Assembly (NCBI GenBank): GCA_037074765.1
Contig: JBAMDO010000566.1
Coordinates: 372,001-436,000 of the forward strand
Origin: Mansonella perstans
Taxonomy: Eukaryota > Nematoda > Chromadorea > Rhabditida > Onchocercidae
DNA: 64,000 nt
Direction of reading: 5' to 3'
The translations under genes and the position numbers were made by a program. Below the pieces are notes generated by a model that was given only the letters and a program-made list of their open reading frames with translations, was not told where the DNA came from and did no database searches. Below are positions 11,914 to 25,785 of this stretch, in pieces; the stretch's first letter is position 1; every line of letters begins with the position of its first letter.

Positions 11914-13127
11914 TTTTGCTGATTGATTCTTTTTTTTAGGCCTTAAAACTTACACAGCTTAACACTTGGACAAAATGTTTACATACATAAAAGTATATGA
12001 TATTATAATCCATTCCTCATTTCCTTCATTTTTAATTAATTTTCATTCTTGTTTAATTACTCATTTAATAATCAATTATTAATTTTTTGCACTCTTATTT
12101 GTAGCATTTTGCTTCACTTCTTTAACATCATTTATTCACTTTAGTTGTAGTAAAAGAATAATTAATGATGAAATGGATAAGGAAGGGCTAAACAGCTGAT
12201 GGAGGAAAAGTGTAATAGAAAAGATTTTTTTATTCATTATTGATTTGAAAAATTTCATGTAAACAAATTGAACGGTGTGTTGTTTTTAAATTGATCACAT
12301 TTTCAAAGGGTAAAATTGCTTTCCGATCTAATTTTATGTTTTCACTACTACATACATGCATTTTATTTATTTTCACATTCAATCTTTTTAAAATTAATTT
12401 ACTTTTCATTGAGAAAAATTAGTCGAATAAATTATGTTACATATAACATATTTATGGGATTAATATCTAAATAGAAGTCAAATAGTTTATTGAAATAGCA
12501 AATATTATTATTGTATGAGGAAAATAAACAAATGAATAGTAATGCATGAAATTGTAGAAGAAGAATGATATTACTTATTAAATGCAAGTAGAATTTTTCA
12601 TTTGAAGATGTTGTCATTCAATGCTATTTATTGATTACAATCGCCTATTATTTCCTCATTTAGATGCATTTAAAATTTTGCTAAATCTGATTCTTTCTTT
12701 TTTCTTGGCAAAAATTCTGCCTAAAATCTAAATGATTTGCTCTTTAGCCTATTGAATTTTTCATCTTTCCTTTTAACTTTTCATCTATTTATACACTAAT
12801 GTTTTTCTTTTCCATTTTCATAATCTCTATTTCATTCTATTTCTTCCTCTCACTTTTTCTCTCATCTTTAACAAAATTTAAATTTCCTTAGCGAAAACAT
12901 TTCAATGCTAGAAAGTAGTAATAATAAGTTGTAGGTATGTAATGCTTTTCATTGCATTTATTCATTTCACCTTTTTCATTGTTAAATTTTTAATTTGCAC
13001 ATATTTCTACACTCTTTTCTTTTCATTTCCACCATTTTCACTCTTTTCAATAATGCAAAAAGTGTAGTAGATATAGATTAGAACGGATAAGAATAGCAGT
13101 ATGTTGAAAATATTCATCAAATCTAAT

Positions 13128-13130
<3 letters not shown>

Positions 13131-13158
<28 letters not shown>

Positions 13159-13178
13159 TCTTCTTCTTCTTCTTTTCT
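13131..13178. repeat. CT microsatellite followed by TTC repeats
   Basis: CCCTCTCT is followed by a pure CT run that turns into TTC repeats. It is a polypyrimidine tract in intergenic DNA. Confidence 0.85.
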
Positions 13179-14816
13179 CCAAAATTATCTTTTAATATTA
13201 TTTTTGTAAAATTAAAAATTTTTGTAGCGAAAATTTGCCGAAGGAAAACTTTTTATATCGTATACTTTTCACTTGCAATTTTAATAACCTATGAAATTTA
13301 CTACTTCTTATATTATGTTTAGTTTATTTTACAATAAAATTATGATTGCAGTTTCCTTTAGATTAGCATTTATGTCAGTTAGTGTATTGATATTTGCTCA
13401 AGTTAAAATCATTCAAAAATGATTGATTCTTACAATTTTGATTTATATCATGTTGTGAGGAATCGATTAATTGTATCATTTTTCATGGAAAAATGATGAT
13501 CTGATAATGATTTTGAGATTTTATCAAAATAGAGGAATAAGATGAATCCTAAATTTTGAAGACTTAGTCAGTTATCGAATAGCAATTAAATGAAACATTG
13601 TTAAGTGATAAAAGAATATCTAAAGTATGAAGAGAACTTTCGTAGAGCTATTTGATAATTAAATCAAGATCGCAATATTTGTTGAAGATGATATATTAGA
13701 ACTCGTTCTGTGAGAAATGTTTCAATGAAACAAATATATCTGAGGCTGATTGATGAATGGGATAAAATGAAAAAGATGTGGAAAAGAGAAAGGCAATAGT
13801 TTGACTTTTCTAATTTAATTAGATCATGATGAACTTTTGTTGAAAATTTAATAAGTTTTAGTCTACAAAAAGAGAAATTACTGGATTGAAATAATTTGAT
13901 TGAAAGATGAAATAGATCAAAAATGTCCTTTCACTTTCACTAAATAAATAGTATTTTGGATGATTAAAATATTTCTGAAAAAATATATGGTATTTTTGGA
14001 GGACTTTTTTTTTCTTGGAATTGGTATTTTTTCCTTTAAATGTAAATTTTTTTTTGAACAACGAGAATGTATCAAATTGTTATCAATTGCGGATTTTGTA
14101 GTGGATGCAATTTTGATGGATCGAATCATTTGTACATACTTTCACCATATAATGATTTCCATAAAATTTAAAAAAAACTAAATATCGTACTTTTGGTCTG
14201 GTCAAGAAATGATAAGTTGTTGTTGTTTTATAGAATAAAAGAAAGCAATACTTTTAAAATGATTTATTTTTTTTGATTTTTAATAGAAATTATGTGGATA
14301 CTTTTTAAGTCTTCAATATGTTTTCAAAATGCTAGCTCATCTTCATTAGTTAACAGTTCTTATATCGATTATTGGTCAATCAATTTCCGATAACTGACCA
14401 CAAAAGTTTTTCATCATCAATACTTTCTTCCCTTTCTCTTGCAAAATTTCTTACATTAACGCTTTACTTTTTGGCAGCAGCCATTCTTTCATGGCCAAAA
14501 TATTTACGCTTAACAAATCATTTCAGTATTATGCAAAATGAATTTTAATGAAGTAAAATGCATTGCATTGCTAAGAGAAAGAAATTTTAATAAAATATTT
14601 AAAATGTCCTGCATAATATAAATCCTATTTACTTGAAAATTTTTTCTAATATTAAACGTAAATTTGGACAATGCAGAAAACAAATATTTTAAAAAATAGA
14701 AAGCAATATATAATTTCAAAGATTTTTTTTTTTCAAAATTATTTGTAAGTTATTCGAATGTAATTGCGTAATTGTTGAAATTTCATTTCCTGTTTCTATT
14801 CTTATTTTTATTTCAG

Positions 14817-14879
14817 ATAATTCAATGCCATAACATTACTTATGCATATACTTTGAAGAGCAATTCATTATCAATGGAT
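14817..14879 (+). other. Possible non-coding 5'UTR exon of the adenylyl cyclase
   Basis: The stretch is bounded by a good acceptor (TTATTTCAG) and a strong donor (GTAAGT). Its ATGs are followed at once by stops in the same frame, so it would be untranslated. It lies about 230 bases upstream of the chosen start codon. This is inferred from splice signals only. Confidence 0.35.
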
Positions 14880-15109
14880 GTAAGTGATTCTCAATGGTAT
14901 CAAAATTAACCAAAAATAATTTTTTGAAGAAAAACAAGGAAAGGATGATACAGCTTTGTTCATATATCAGATCGATGAATTGGAAATTGGCTACGTGAAA
15001 ATTACTGCGAAAGAAATTTAAAAAAAAAAAAAAAAATAAGAGAAAGAATTAATCTTTCGAAGGAAGCGAAAGTTATTGTTCACGGAATACCGGGAAAAAA
15101 AAGGATAAG

Positions 15110-15695
15110 ATGAGTTATGATGAAGAAGATGAGAATATCAAGGCTAATGAAGCAAGTGGTATGTTAGCAGCAGCTGATGAAGAATATGCTGCCGAAATTA
15201 GAAGTGCTGCAGGTGGTAGTTTTTCACAAATACCAATTCCAAATGGTTCAAGTAGCCGTCATCATTTCACTTCTGAAACTGTATGTATTTTTTAGTCTAA
15301 ATATATTCGAGTAATTAATTAATTAATTATTTCTTTTTATGAATAAAAAAAGATGGGAAAAGGAGGATTCTTTGTCATAAAATTATTTTATTTTCCCTAT
15401 GTTATCATAAGTGATCGATTGAGAAAGAGAGAAAGAGAGAGAGGGGAAATATTATGTTTGTTTTATGAATTATGAAAAAGAATAAATAAATTTAAACAAT
15501 CAAGAGATTTGTAATTATTGTTTTAGTTATATATTACAGACATATGGTTATTCCATAAGTCAGCCATATGCATCATTCTTCGATCGAATTTCCTCCAGAT
15601 GGTGGAATCCACAATTTTCATCAACAGTTTTAGAAGCACAATATTGGAAATGTAGTTTTCCACAACTCAGAGATAGGTTCAGGTTAATAATTCCG

Positions 15696-15727
<32 letters not shown>

Positions 15728-18700
15728 AATTTGCTATTTAATTTTAAAATTAGCTTTTTTTTTCTTCCTTTCCATTATTTAAAATAATTCTTTAATGAAA
15801 TGTATTTTTATCAATTTTAAAATTTATCTTCAATATTATTGTTGTTATTTCTGCAAAAAGATGGAAATATTTTAGATCTGGACTTGTATACATTTGTTTA
15901 TCATGCATTTTATGGATTATATATTTGCAAGTTTTTGATCATGCTACCTTAGCACATTGGGTGAGTCATTTCTTTGAAAATTCCACTCAAATAAATCACT
16001 TTAATTCATTTTAATATTCTTTAAATCTTCTAACATTATAGTTATAATCTTTTATATTCTAATCAATTACAAGTATATTCGATGATATCTGGTATACAGC
16101 TGTGCAACTGATAAAGGATATATTGCATTTAATGATTGGATAGGTACTAAATGAAGCGATTAATTAAGTCCAATTTGTTCTGCAAATAACTTTATTCATT
16201 ACAAGTAATTTTTATTTCAGCTAATATCGATCACTTTATTTATAATATCATTTGGAATGTTATTATTCACGTTATTTTCCGCGTATTATCAGCGTTATTA
16301 CTTGCCAGCATCATTTCTTTGTGTTTTTACGCTTTGTGCTGTAACTTTACTGATCTTCTCTGATAAATCTAGTTCATTTATGAGCTCTATTGGTGATTTA
16401 GCTACCAGTTTTCAGGTTACTTTTCCTATTTTTTATTTGAAGTTTATCGATTCTATAAAACAGAATTCCACAATGTAGATGGATAACTAATTTTTGTCTC
16501 CTGTTATTTTTATTAATTCATTCAGGTGATACTACTAATCTATACAGTAGTTTCATTACCGCTCTATTGGTGCATTAGTATTGGATTAATCTACTCAGTA
16601 TTGTTTGAAATAATTGCTACCGATAGAAGTTATGCGGATACAATGGGTGTTAAGCTTATTCTCCATTTTGGTATCAATCTACTTGGTGTTTATCTGTTCA
16701 TCTTGACACAAAGTACGCATTTACGGTATACTTACTAAAATTTACATTTGATTTCCTTAATCACAATTATTAATATGGATTCAGATTCTAATATATCTAT
16801 AGCATATTAATATAAGCTTATTCGAAGTAAGAACCTCAGTTAATTATATTGCGTAGAATCTTTGGGGCCTGAAAGCTTGATCTGAATATTATAGCTGAAA
16901 TTTTTCAGTTCGTCAACGGAAAATGTTTCTAAGAGTAGGTCAATCTTTACTTGCACGTAAGGATCTAGAAATGGAAACGCAGTTGAAAGATCATATGATA
17001 CAATCTGTTATGCCAAAAAAGGTTAGTGTTTTAATTAAGACTGGGCATTTTTTATGGCTTTTTTCTGTAAAACAGATTTGCAACAGAAAAAATGTGCTTC
17101 TGTCATTTTCATTGCACGCTTTTAAAGTACTATGTTCTATATGCTAGCATTTACGTTTTTTTTTTTCAATTTTAATTTTGGATTTTGACTTTCTGATTCT
17201 TTCTGTTTTTGACTTTAATACATTTCGATATTCATAGGAGACCAAATTGATGTACTTTTCAGGTTGCTGATGAATTGCTGAAAGAAACTAGTGTAAAAAG
17301 GTTATCGGCTAGTCAGGATGCATATTTACGTACGATAAGTGTCGAGAGCACTAAAAATCAAAGTAGCTTCGAAGCGAATGCATCGACAGGAACATTGTTG
17401 GCACCAAATGTCCGAACGTTTCGACCATTTACGATGAATTTGATGACCGATGTATCTATTCTTTTTGCAGATATTGCTGGTAAGCAATTTCATTTCTTCT
17501 CTTTATTTGTCATGGTAATGCTGGAACTGTATCCTGACTTATGCTGAAAATCAAGAGAAATTAACACAGTGCGAATTTCATCTTTGCCTTATGGCAGCAA
17601 CAAAATTTACAAATAAAAGCATATGTTTCTTTTTTTGCTTAATTCTTTAGCTTTGAAATTGTATAATTGTTGGCAAACATTTAGTTTTTATAATTTTTGA
17701 AATTTTTAAAACATTTTCATACATGTTTTTCAGGCTTCACAAAGATGTCTTCAAATAAATCAGCCAGTGAACTGGTAAATTTGCTAAATGATTTATTTGG
17801 ACGCTTTGATTATTTATGTGGTCTATGCAAGCTTGAAAAAATTAGCACATTAGGTTGTTTATGTTTACATTCTTAAAGTATTATTCAATACACTGAATTA
17901 TACTTGTCCAAGTGTTTTAAATACCTCTAATTTCGTTAGATTGCATCAATAATTACTGGTCATTGTTTGCATTGTCATCACAAGTGGAAGCTTTCATAAA
18001 AATAAGTTTTTGTAACTTCAGGTGATTGTTACTATTGTGTGGCGGGTTGCCCCGAACCTCAGCCTGATCATGCTCGTTGTTGTGTTGAAATGGGCCTCGC
18101 AATGATTCTTGCTATCCAGCAATTTGACGAAGATCGCTGTCAAACTGTTAATATGCGTGTTGGAATACATACCGGGAAGGTAGACATGCATTTGCCTTTT
18201 TTAAACTTTTGGTTTAAAAACAGCTTTTTGAAAATCACTTTTCAGTGTTTGTGTGTTCACTTTGTTTTATTTTTTGATTAGCCTTTTTAATTAATTGGCC
18301 AGTTTTCATTATCTTTGCACCATTTTTTGGGTAAGTTTCCTTTCGAGTCTCAAATTTCTTGTCTTTTTTCTTCAGTGCTTTTCCTGTTTTGCTACCTTTC
18401 TTGGTAAATCTTTTTTACAGTTATTTTTTACTTACTAAAGAAATTAATAATGCTATTTGAGCAGATTGAAAATCCTGAAAGTTTTGATTAATCCTTTCAC
18501 TAATTCATAATTTTTAAATTTTATTTTGAGGAACTGCTTATTGAAGTTTTAATTTCCGCAAATTCTTGCTACCTTTTTAAATTAACTTACTTTAAGGTTT
18601 TGTGTGGTATGGTAGGTACGAAACGATTCAAATTTGATGTTTTTTCAAACGACGTAACACTTGCGAATGAAATGGAATCAACAGGAATAGCTGGACGTGT

Positions 18701-21700
18701 ACATATTTCAGAAGTTACTGCGAAATTTTTAAATAATGAATATATTCTGGAGGATGGGCCTGATCATGCTGGTATCTTTGAACATTTGCCTCATGTTATT
18801 GAAAAAAAAAAACTGTGCAAAGATTCATTATTTGAGAATACATTAAGTCGACTTGTTTCTCAATTTTGTCATTAGTTGCTACTTTTTAACCTCAATTTCA
18901 TTTATAAAATAAATAGGAATTGGAACTTATTGTCCTTATATTCCATGTCATATATTTTCTAGAAAATAAGATGAAATTCGATTGATAATGCTCTAGATTT
19001 AACTATTGAGATGTTGATAAAAGAAAAGATATTGAAGCTTTGTAAGCCGAGAGACTTTCTAGCAGAAATAATGTTAGTAATTTTCGACTGATCAAATAAC
19101 AGCAGTTGTTGTCTTGCACAAATGAAGGAATAAGTGAAGGAGTTGTTAGAAAAATCTTAATCGATTAATAAAGAACAACTATTGCTTTAGATAATTTGAT
19201 TATCATCTTAGCCAAAAAAATATCCTAGAAATGAAAATGAAACAGGTAATAGGAGGGTTGATTAGTGAGGCATGGAAAGACCAGTAACCTACAAATCTTC
19301 GCTGGACTGCAATGAAAGACAAAAGTAGACCATTTACTTTGTTAATCAATATATAATAAAAGAAAAAAATTAAGCCTTATCCTTAATTAAAAATCTAGGA
19401 AAAAAATGAATCTTATCTTGATCCCCATGACAATAAAGTGAAGAACTAGATCCAATAAAATGCCAGAAAAATAAATGAAAAACAGCCAAAAATAAAGCAG
19501 GTAATAGGTGAAATCATCTAGTTTATCTCTCTTAATCATTTCAAGCTATCTCATAAGTTGTTGAAGTTGACAAGATGTCGAAGCAGTCTCTTATTCGAGT
19601 ATGGCATGTAATAAAAAAAATATCCTGGGAAATGATGAGAAAAGAAGAGGGAGTAAGAATAGATTGATATCAGATTTCAGAGCCTCGAAATGAAATAAAA
19701 TAACTAAATTTGGTGCAATGTGCCTTGCAAATATCATTTTCCAATTGCATTTTTCCTGTATCATTTTTCAGGTTTGAAAACTTATTTTATTGCTGGTCAT
19801 GTACAAGATGCATATAGTACAGTCAACAAAACAAATTCCTATTCCGATTCAATACGTGATACTCTCGTAGAAGATTCTCAAATTAATCATTCCCATATAG
19901 GCTTCCGGAAGGTTTCTTTTGCAGTCATTGTCTTCTGGATGGTTTTCTTTTTTAATCTTTTTTTTTTAATTTTCAGGAATTTATTTTGTTCTTGCAATCT
20001 TTGGCTTTTTATATCAATTTTCCTGCTTCTGTTCTGTGCTTTATTTTTGAAACTTTTATGAGGAGTAAGAATGAGGATTCAATATCCAGAAATAGCATGA
20101 GTGTTTAGCCATTTAAAGCTAAAGAAAGTGAAATAAAATAGTAAGATATCAAACTAAAGGACGCTGTTATAATGCAAGGAAAATTTTGTAATTTTGACCT
20201 TCAAATTTAAACTTTCTAAGTTTCATTTATATTCCATTCATTTTCATTTATATATCGCTCTTTTGATGTTTTTTAATTTTATTTCACTGCTTAATACATC
20301 TATATAATATTTAACATAGAATAGTGCCAATATGTGAGGATAAGTTGAACCGGAAAGAGCTCCTCTGCAATACTGTCATAGAAATATATATATATATACT
20401 TAAATTAATTTGCAGAGGTTAGCCAATAAGATAAAAACGAAAGCAACACCAGTACCTGTTGAACGGTATAGCGGTAGCTTCAAATTACTGGAAAAAAAGA
20501 GTGAAAGTAATTCAGCACAATTTCTCCATTATAGCGAATGTTTGGATAAGGTTTTTTTTTTTCGTTATAAAATCTGGAAATTTGATGATAATTTTGCTCA
20601 CAATTTTGAAATGTTCTGATAGATCGGCTAAAATAGATGACATTAAATACTGAACATTGTTGTGAGGTGTGTTTAATCATTTATTTCAAATGGTTTTATT
20701 TTTGTCAGTCTCAGAAAGCGAATAGTAAATCGCCGATTACCGAAAAAAGGCGTAAATCTGCTTCGTTACAAGCTTTCAATTTGGATGATACGAAACCATT
20801 CAGTATGGCAGATCAGTTATGCGACAAACTATCACGTGAACTACTAAGTGGAAGCAGCAGACGTGGTTCGAAAAGTTCAGAAATGCAGGTCTATTTTTTA
20901 AAAAAATTTCAGTAGGTTTTAACAGTGTTAATTGAAAAAATTAATGAAAAATTATGGAATAAGTTTTTGATTGAGTGTTTTTTTTTTAAAATTTTTGGTG
21001 ATACAGAAATTTTTAGAAACAAAAGCGAGAAACCAAACTTCATTTTTTTTCAAAATATTAATATTTCACGAACTCAAGTATTAATTTTCCTTATACATTT
21101 TGCCCAGATTTGTTTTTCATGTTTTTCTAGGATTCAGTTTCGGATACATTTTCTTCCCCGGGCCCAATTGAGACCGCAATTTCATACCATCAGAATGCAC
21201 CATCATTAACACGTTTCGATACAGATGATCGTGCTTTCGACGAACGTCTTGCTACAGCAATCCAGGTGTGGTGTTTTGATATACCTGTAGCAATCAGATG
21301 CATTCAGCCAGAATTGCTTCCAATGTTCTTTTTAGCTCAAAGTAAAAATAAGAATTTTTTAAAAATAAAGTGCATATGATATAAACTAAATTCTGGTAAA
21401 GTGCATATGACATAAAATTAATATATAAAAAAGGGGATTTAATAAAACTTGATTGGAAATAGTTTGAATTTTATTAAATTTAGCTTCATTTTGTCATATT
21501 TATCGATTCAATTCCGGAAATGACAAATCCCTACTATATTTTTGCAGAATGCAGATATTAATTTTAATCGTGGTTTCTGGGTACGCAATAACTGGTTAAA
21601 CAGATGGACTCTACAATTTAACGAAATAAAGATTGAACAACGATATAGGGCACATTTTGCGGAATCTGTCGATCGCCAATTGCCAAGTTTTGACGGCACA

Positions 21701-24700
21701 CTAAAATGCAAAAATGTTTGTCTTTTCGTTTTTAATTATGAGTTATAACATCTGCAATAGATAAGGATTAATATACAACTGCGGAGTATTCAAGAATCCA
21801 AATTGACTACAGCGAATATTTCTTTTGAATTTAGAACTTAATATTATTTGCTAAAAATTTGAGATAGTTAAGAGATACCTATGTGTTTTTGCAGCTTATC
21901 AAAGCCGAAATTTTGCATGATAAAAAATAAATTTTGCAGACTTCACAAACTGATAATTTGAACTTGCACTATCGTTATTCGAGTGTATTTATTGATGTAC
22001 TGGTAGCTGGAATGTTGTTCATCGCTTGCGCAACTGCGATTGTTGTTTCGGGAATGTTAAATATCAGCTTTACTATTTATTTTACGATCTCACTCATTGC
22101 TACTGTATTGATTATTGTTGTCGTTGGTATGCCATTATTAAAGCGTCGAACAATTTTTGCATTTGTTAATCTTTGGACATCACGTCATGTTGCAGGTTAT
22201 CCATTTTTTAAACTATAATGGTTGATTTTTTTATTGCAGTAAGCAAAGCAAAAAGGATTCTCGAGACAATCAGAGCCATTAACATTTCATTTTTAAATTA
22301 TAAAAAATATTTTAATGCTTGCATTTTGAGTTGCCTTCAGGTGGTCATTGTTCGGCATGAAATATTAGTGTGAATTCAACTTTTTTTATTTCGCCAGATT
22401 TGCTCGCAAAAGAAAAAAAGCATAAGATTTATCATTAGTCACCAGAAGTTTATCGGGACAAATGCAGATCAATAAATCGTACAATTTACTTCTTAACTTT
22501 TTCAACTCACACTACAATCTCAATTTGGTCGCACATTTTCTGATAAAAGGATTTTATTAACGAAGATATATGTTTCATTTAGGAATGGTACTTCTGTTGC
22601 TACCAGCAGGTGTCGCATTATCAATAGCACCTTTATGCAATGATATTGATACCTATGAATATCCATGCATTTCGCCCGATTTGTTTGCACAACGAATTTT
22701 GTTTTGTATGTTTTTTTTGAAATTATGAACTGCTTATGCTCATTTTGAATCTTCTTTTCTATTTTTTAAAACTGATGTTTTGCTGGATGATGTCGGATGT
22801 CTTGAAATATTAGGATGGAAATATGATGCTTCAAGAGCTAAATCTTTTATGGATAACAGTGAGAGCGTTTTTCTGGAAAACTTATGCCATGCTATTTAGC
22901 GTGCAATTCGATCGCTTTTTTTCAAGAAATTCTGATCTTTAACTTTATATGTTTTGTGCATGTAAGTACAGCATCATTTATTTCAGCCTATATAGTTCTG
23001 GTTGCATTGTTTGCACATTGCAATTTTTCGCAACTCTCAGCTTGGCCAAAGACAGCTCAGGCATTATTGGTCGGTGTCATATTTTTGTGGTTCACTTATA
23101 TTTGCCAGCTTCGCATCAGTACATTAGTCGACAAATGTAATTTTTTTAACATAAGAGATAAAGAATTGTTTTTGTCAGAAATTTTCATTCTCTGTAAGAG
23201 AAACATTATTATTGTATCTTGGAGCTTATTCATAATAATTAAATTGAACTTCAAAAAAAAAATCTTAATCGGAATGTTGTAGCATCCAATAATCCAAATA
23301 TTGCGCCATTTTTGTGCAATGGTACCGTGCCACTTTGGGCATCAGGACGATTCGATTCACCGATTAACTTACCTGAAATTTATCTCGTTGTCGTCTTGGT
23401 TATCATTTTGATCGCTTTTCTCAACTACCAGGCAAAACTTTTCATCGTGCCTATTCAATTAAGGCGAAGCAAAATAGGATTAATAACAGAAGTTTAGTAA
23501 AGTGCATATTGTAATTATGTAGCTGTATGCGGGATACCTTCCTAATTAGATTTTCGTGGAAATGTTATAAATACCAATCACCGGGCAACCTTTTATGATT
23601 TTCCCGCTAATTAAGCTCTTTAGTGTCTGATGAAGCATATATGATTGTCATTCAAATTCTTCTTCTAGTGAATTTCGAAAATCCACTTCACTAACAATTC
23701 TTTCTGAAACAAAAGCTTGAATTTTAAGGTTTTAAGACTCTGGGCTCAGAGTATTTAGCAGCAATTTAATTTATTAAATAATTTAGTTTGAAGCTGCATT
23801 TCGAATGTCTTTCTTTGGTGACGTACAAGCGCAACGTGACACAAAGCAAATGCAAGCAGTACGTGACCAGGCTGATTGGCTTCTTACCAACATCATTCCG
23901 CAACATGCAATCGATTCTCTGAAATCGAATATTAGATACTCGGAAAATCATGCACTTACAGCTGTTCTTTTCGCTACTATCACCAATTGGAATGAAATGT
24001 ATGAAGAAACTTTTGAGGGTTTGTTGTTTATTTTGAATTTCGAAAAAATTCAACTTTTTTGGTAGAAGTTTTTTATAGTCAGAATATTTTAGTACATGTA
24101 TTTCAAAGAGTGGGATATTGCTTCATAAAAATGTTATAGAAGATCTCTTTGTGCAGAGTAATGTTTCGCGCTTTAACGATTTTTCTTGCAGAGCTTATTC
24201 GTCTAAAACAAGCATTGAATTTTTCAGTATTCGCTAAAAAATTTGTTAAATATTCTAGGAGGACGCGAGTTTTTACGGGTGCTAAATGAAATTATTGGGG
24301 ATTTTGATGAATTGTTAGATAGGCCTGATTTTTCACGGGTGGAAAAAATCAAAACTATCGGATCTACATATATGGCAGCAGCCGGGTTAAATTCAGACAA
24401 AGGACGTTCAGCCCAGCATCCTTATGAACATCTTTATCAGGTCAGTAATTTTACAGAAATACCAAGTTTTTTGTCGTTCTCAAATTTTCGGCAAATTTTA
24501 TTTCACTTTTTAGAGAGCAGCTAGTTAATAGAAGGCTCAGAAACTTATTCCAACAATTGTGGCCTTTCATTTTCATATTTTAATGCTTTTCTTAAAGTAC
24601 GAGAAAAAGTATTAAACATTATTAGGACTAGTTTTTTGAATGTCTTGATTTTAAATAGACGTATTTTTCTCTATTTAGAAATTCATAATCATTTTTTTAG

Positions 24701-25464
24701 TTGATGGAATTTGCAATCGGTTTGCAACAACAACTGAATTATTTTAATCAGGATTTGTTGAATTTCGACTTCGTTTGCAAAATTGGCTATAATGTTGGCC
24801 CAGTTACAGCTGGTATTATTGGTAATACGAAACTATACTACGATATATGGGGTGATACAGTGAATATTGCTTCTAGAATGTACAGTACCGGTGTAGAGAA
24901 TAGAATACAGGTTTATTTTTTCGTTTCTGCTTAGTTTTCGGTTTTTGATTCAAGCTACTGATTAAGAAGTATTCCAGTAACTTTTTGATTGTTGGATGGA
25001 TCTTAGAGACACAACTTTGAGAACTATTTGTAAAAATTCTCAAAGCATAAGATTTGTTGCTTCCCTTTTGCAATTGTTTGGTAGCATTGGAAATAGGATG
25101 TCTAAAAAAAATTCTGGTAAAAATTTCTGAGGTTCTTACAAGTTCTTTCTCAGGTTCTAAGATGTTTTTACGTCTTTACGCCATATTCATGATATATTTC
25201 ATGTTAGTACTAGAAGTCTCAAACAAAATACGAAATCAAACTGGAATCTAAGTTATAGAGCTCGTGCTTGCAATTAAAATTCACTTATTAATTTGATAAT
25301 TACAGGTGCCTCAAAAAACTCGAGATTTATTGTGTGATCGTTATGATTTTGAATATCGTGATCATATTGAAGTAAAAGGAGTGGATGGTGGCATGGATAC
25401 TTATTTGTTGGTTGGTCGGAAGGGTGAACCACCAGTGAATTTTACGCTTGATTCAACCTTCTAA
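15110..25464 (+). CDS. acy-1: Transmembrane adenylyl cyclase, ADCY9 / acy-1 class
   Basis: Makes cAMP from ATP at the plasma membrane, normally under G-protein alpha-s control. Exons: 15110-15280, 15540-15682, 15861-15960, 16221-16415, 16526-16712, 16909-17021, 17263-17479, 17734-17853, 18022-18179, 18597-18771, 19772-19911, 20416-20550, 20709-20888, 21131-21265, 21548-21715, 21940-22195, 22583-22705, 22987-23136, 23283-23431, 23787-24018, 24259-24440, 24701-24910, 25306-25464. The total is 3,798 bases with every phase matching, about 1,265 residues (human ADCY9 about 1,350). Order: acidic N-terminus; SSRWWNPQF motif; first membrane block (exons 3-5); C1a with metal-binding aspartates in [13 protein letters not shown] and [17 protein letters not shown]1b linker; second membrane block; C2a with [13 protein letters not shown] and [13 protein letters not shown], the Asp/Asn/Arg triad used for adenine binding and catalysis. 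Both halves look catalytically intact. One intron uses a GC donor. Closest family by recall is ADCY9. Confidence 0.93.
15696..15723. repeat. 28-base poly-T run in cyclase intron 2
   Basis: An uninterrupted T tract begins 13 bases after the donor of exon 2. Length calls in such runs are unreliable. It is non-coding. Confidence 0.8.
18772..19771. other. 1-kb cyclase intron with scattered degenerate repeats
   Basis: The intron separates C1a from the GLKTYFIAG motif. It contains two partial copies each of an AAAATATCCT-GAAATGA string (about 19215 and 19617) and of a CAGGTAATAGG string (about 19244 and 19499). These suggest old internal duplication. A reading-through extension past 18771 stops about 34 codons on and is not supported by family comparison. 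Confidence 0.4.
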
Positions 25465-25779
25465 TTTTCTTCTTACTTTTCTGGTAATATGTTTCTTTTT
25501 TAATATTTTTGTGTGACTTATAATTTAAGCATGGATCAAATACAGAAATTCATTTAGCTGTTTCCATATGTTTGGATAAATTGAAGATATTGAGATAATT
25601 TTTGAAAATGATCAGTTTTTTCGAAAATAATGAGCTTCATTTTACTCTGTCCAAAAAAGTGTTCATGGACTGAATTGATAATTATGGAAAAATTAAAGTA
25701 TTTCGAATGATTTGTATCTACAGCGACTATCCAAGACTTATGTTTCAAACTATCAATTTTGAAATATAAAAAATATAAC

Positions 25780-25785
25780 AATAAA
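25780..25785 (+). promoter_or_regulatory. Candidate polyadenylation signal of the cyclase gene
   Basis: An AATAAA hexamer lies about 315 bases after the stop codon. It is one of few canonical hexamers close to the gene end. The assignment is positional only. Confidence 0.3.

Larger units (their letters stand above)
7653..15109. other. Intergenic region between the PHLPP-like gene and the adenylyl cyclase
   Basis: About 7.4 kb of very AT-rich DNA without a confident gene. It contains a richer-composition open frame at 7811-7960, a GA microsatellite (8375-8460), a palindrome cluster (9590-9650), a 50-codon orphan frame (10078-10242), a perfect hairpin (11322-11355), TA and CT microsatellites, and a possible 5'UTR exon of the cyclase at 14817-14879. 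Promoter elements of the cyclase probably lie here, but none can be pinned down. Confidence 0.6.

Noticed and set aside
14510..14719. Minus-strand 69-codon frame before the cyclase
   Set aside because: AT-driven composition (Phe, Lys, Ile, Asn) with no motif or splice context.
18772..18874. Longer cyclase exon reading [20 protein letters not shown]
   Set aside because: No donor in this extension matches the phase of the GLKTYFIAG exon. Ending at 18771 restores the frame and the family motif.
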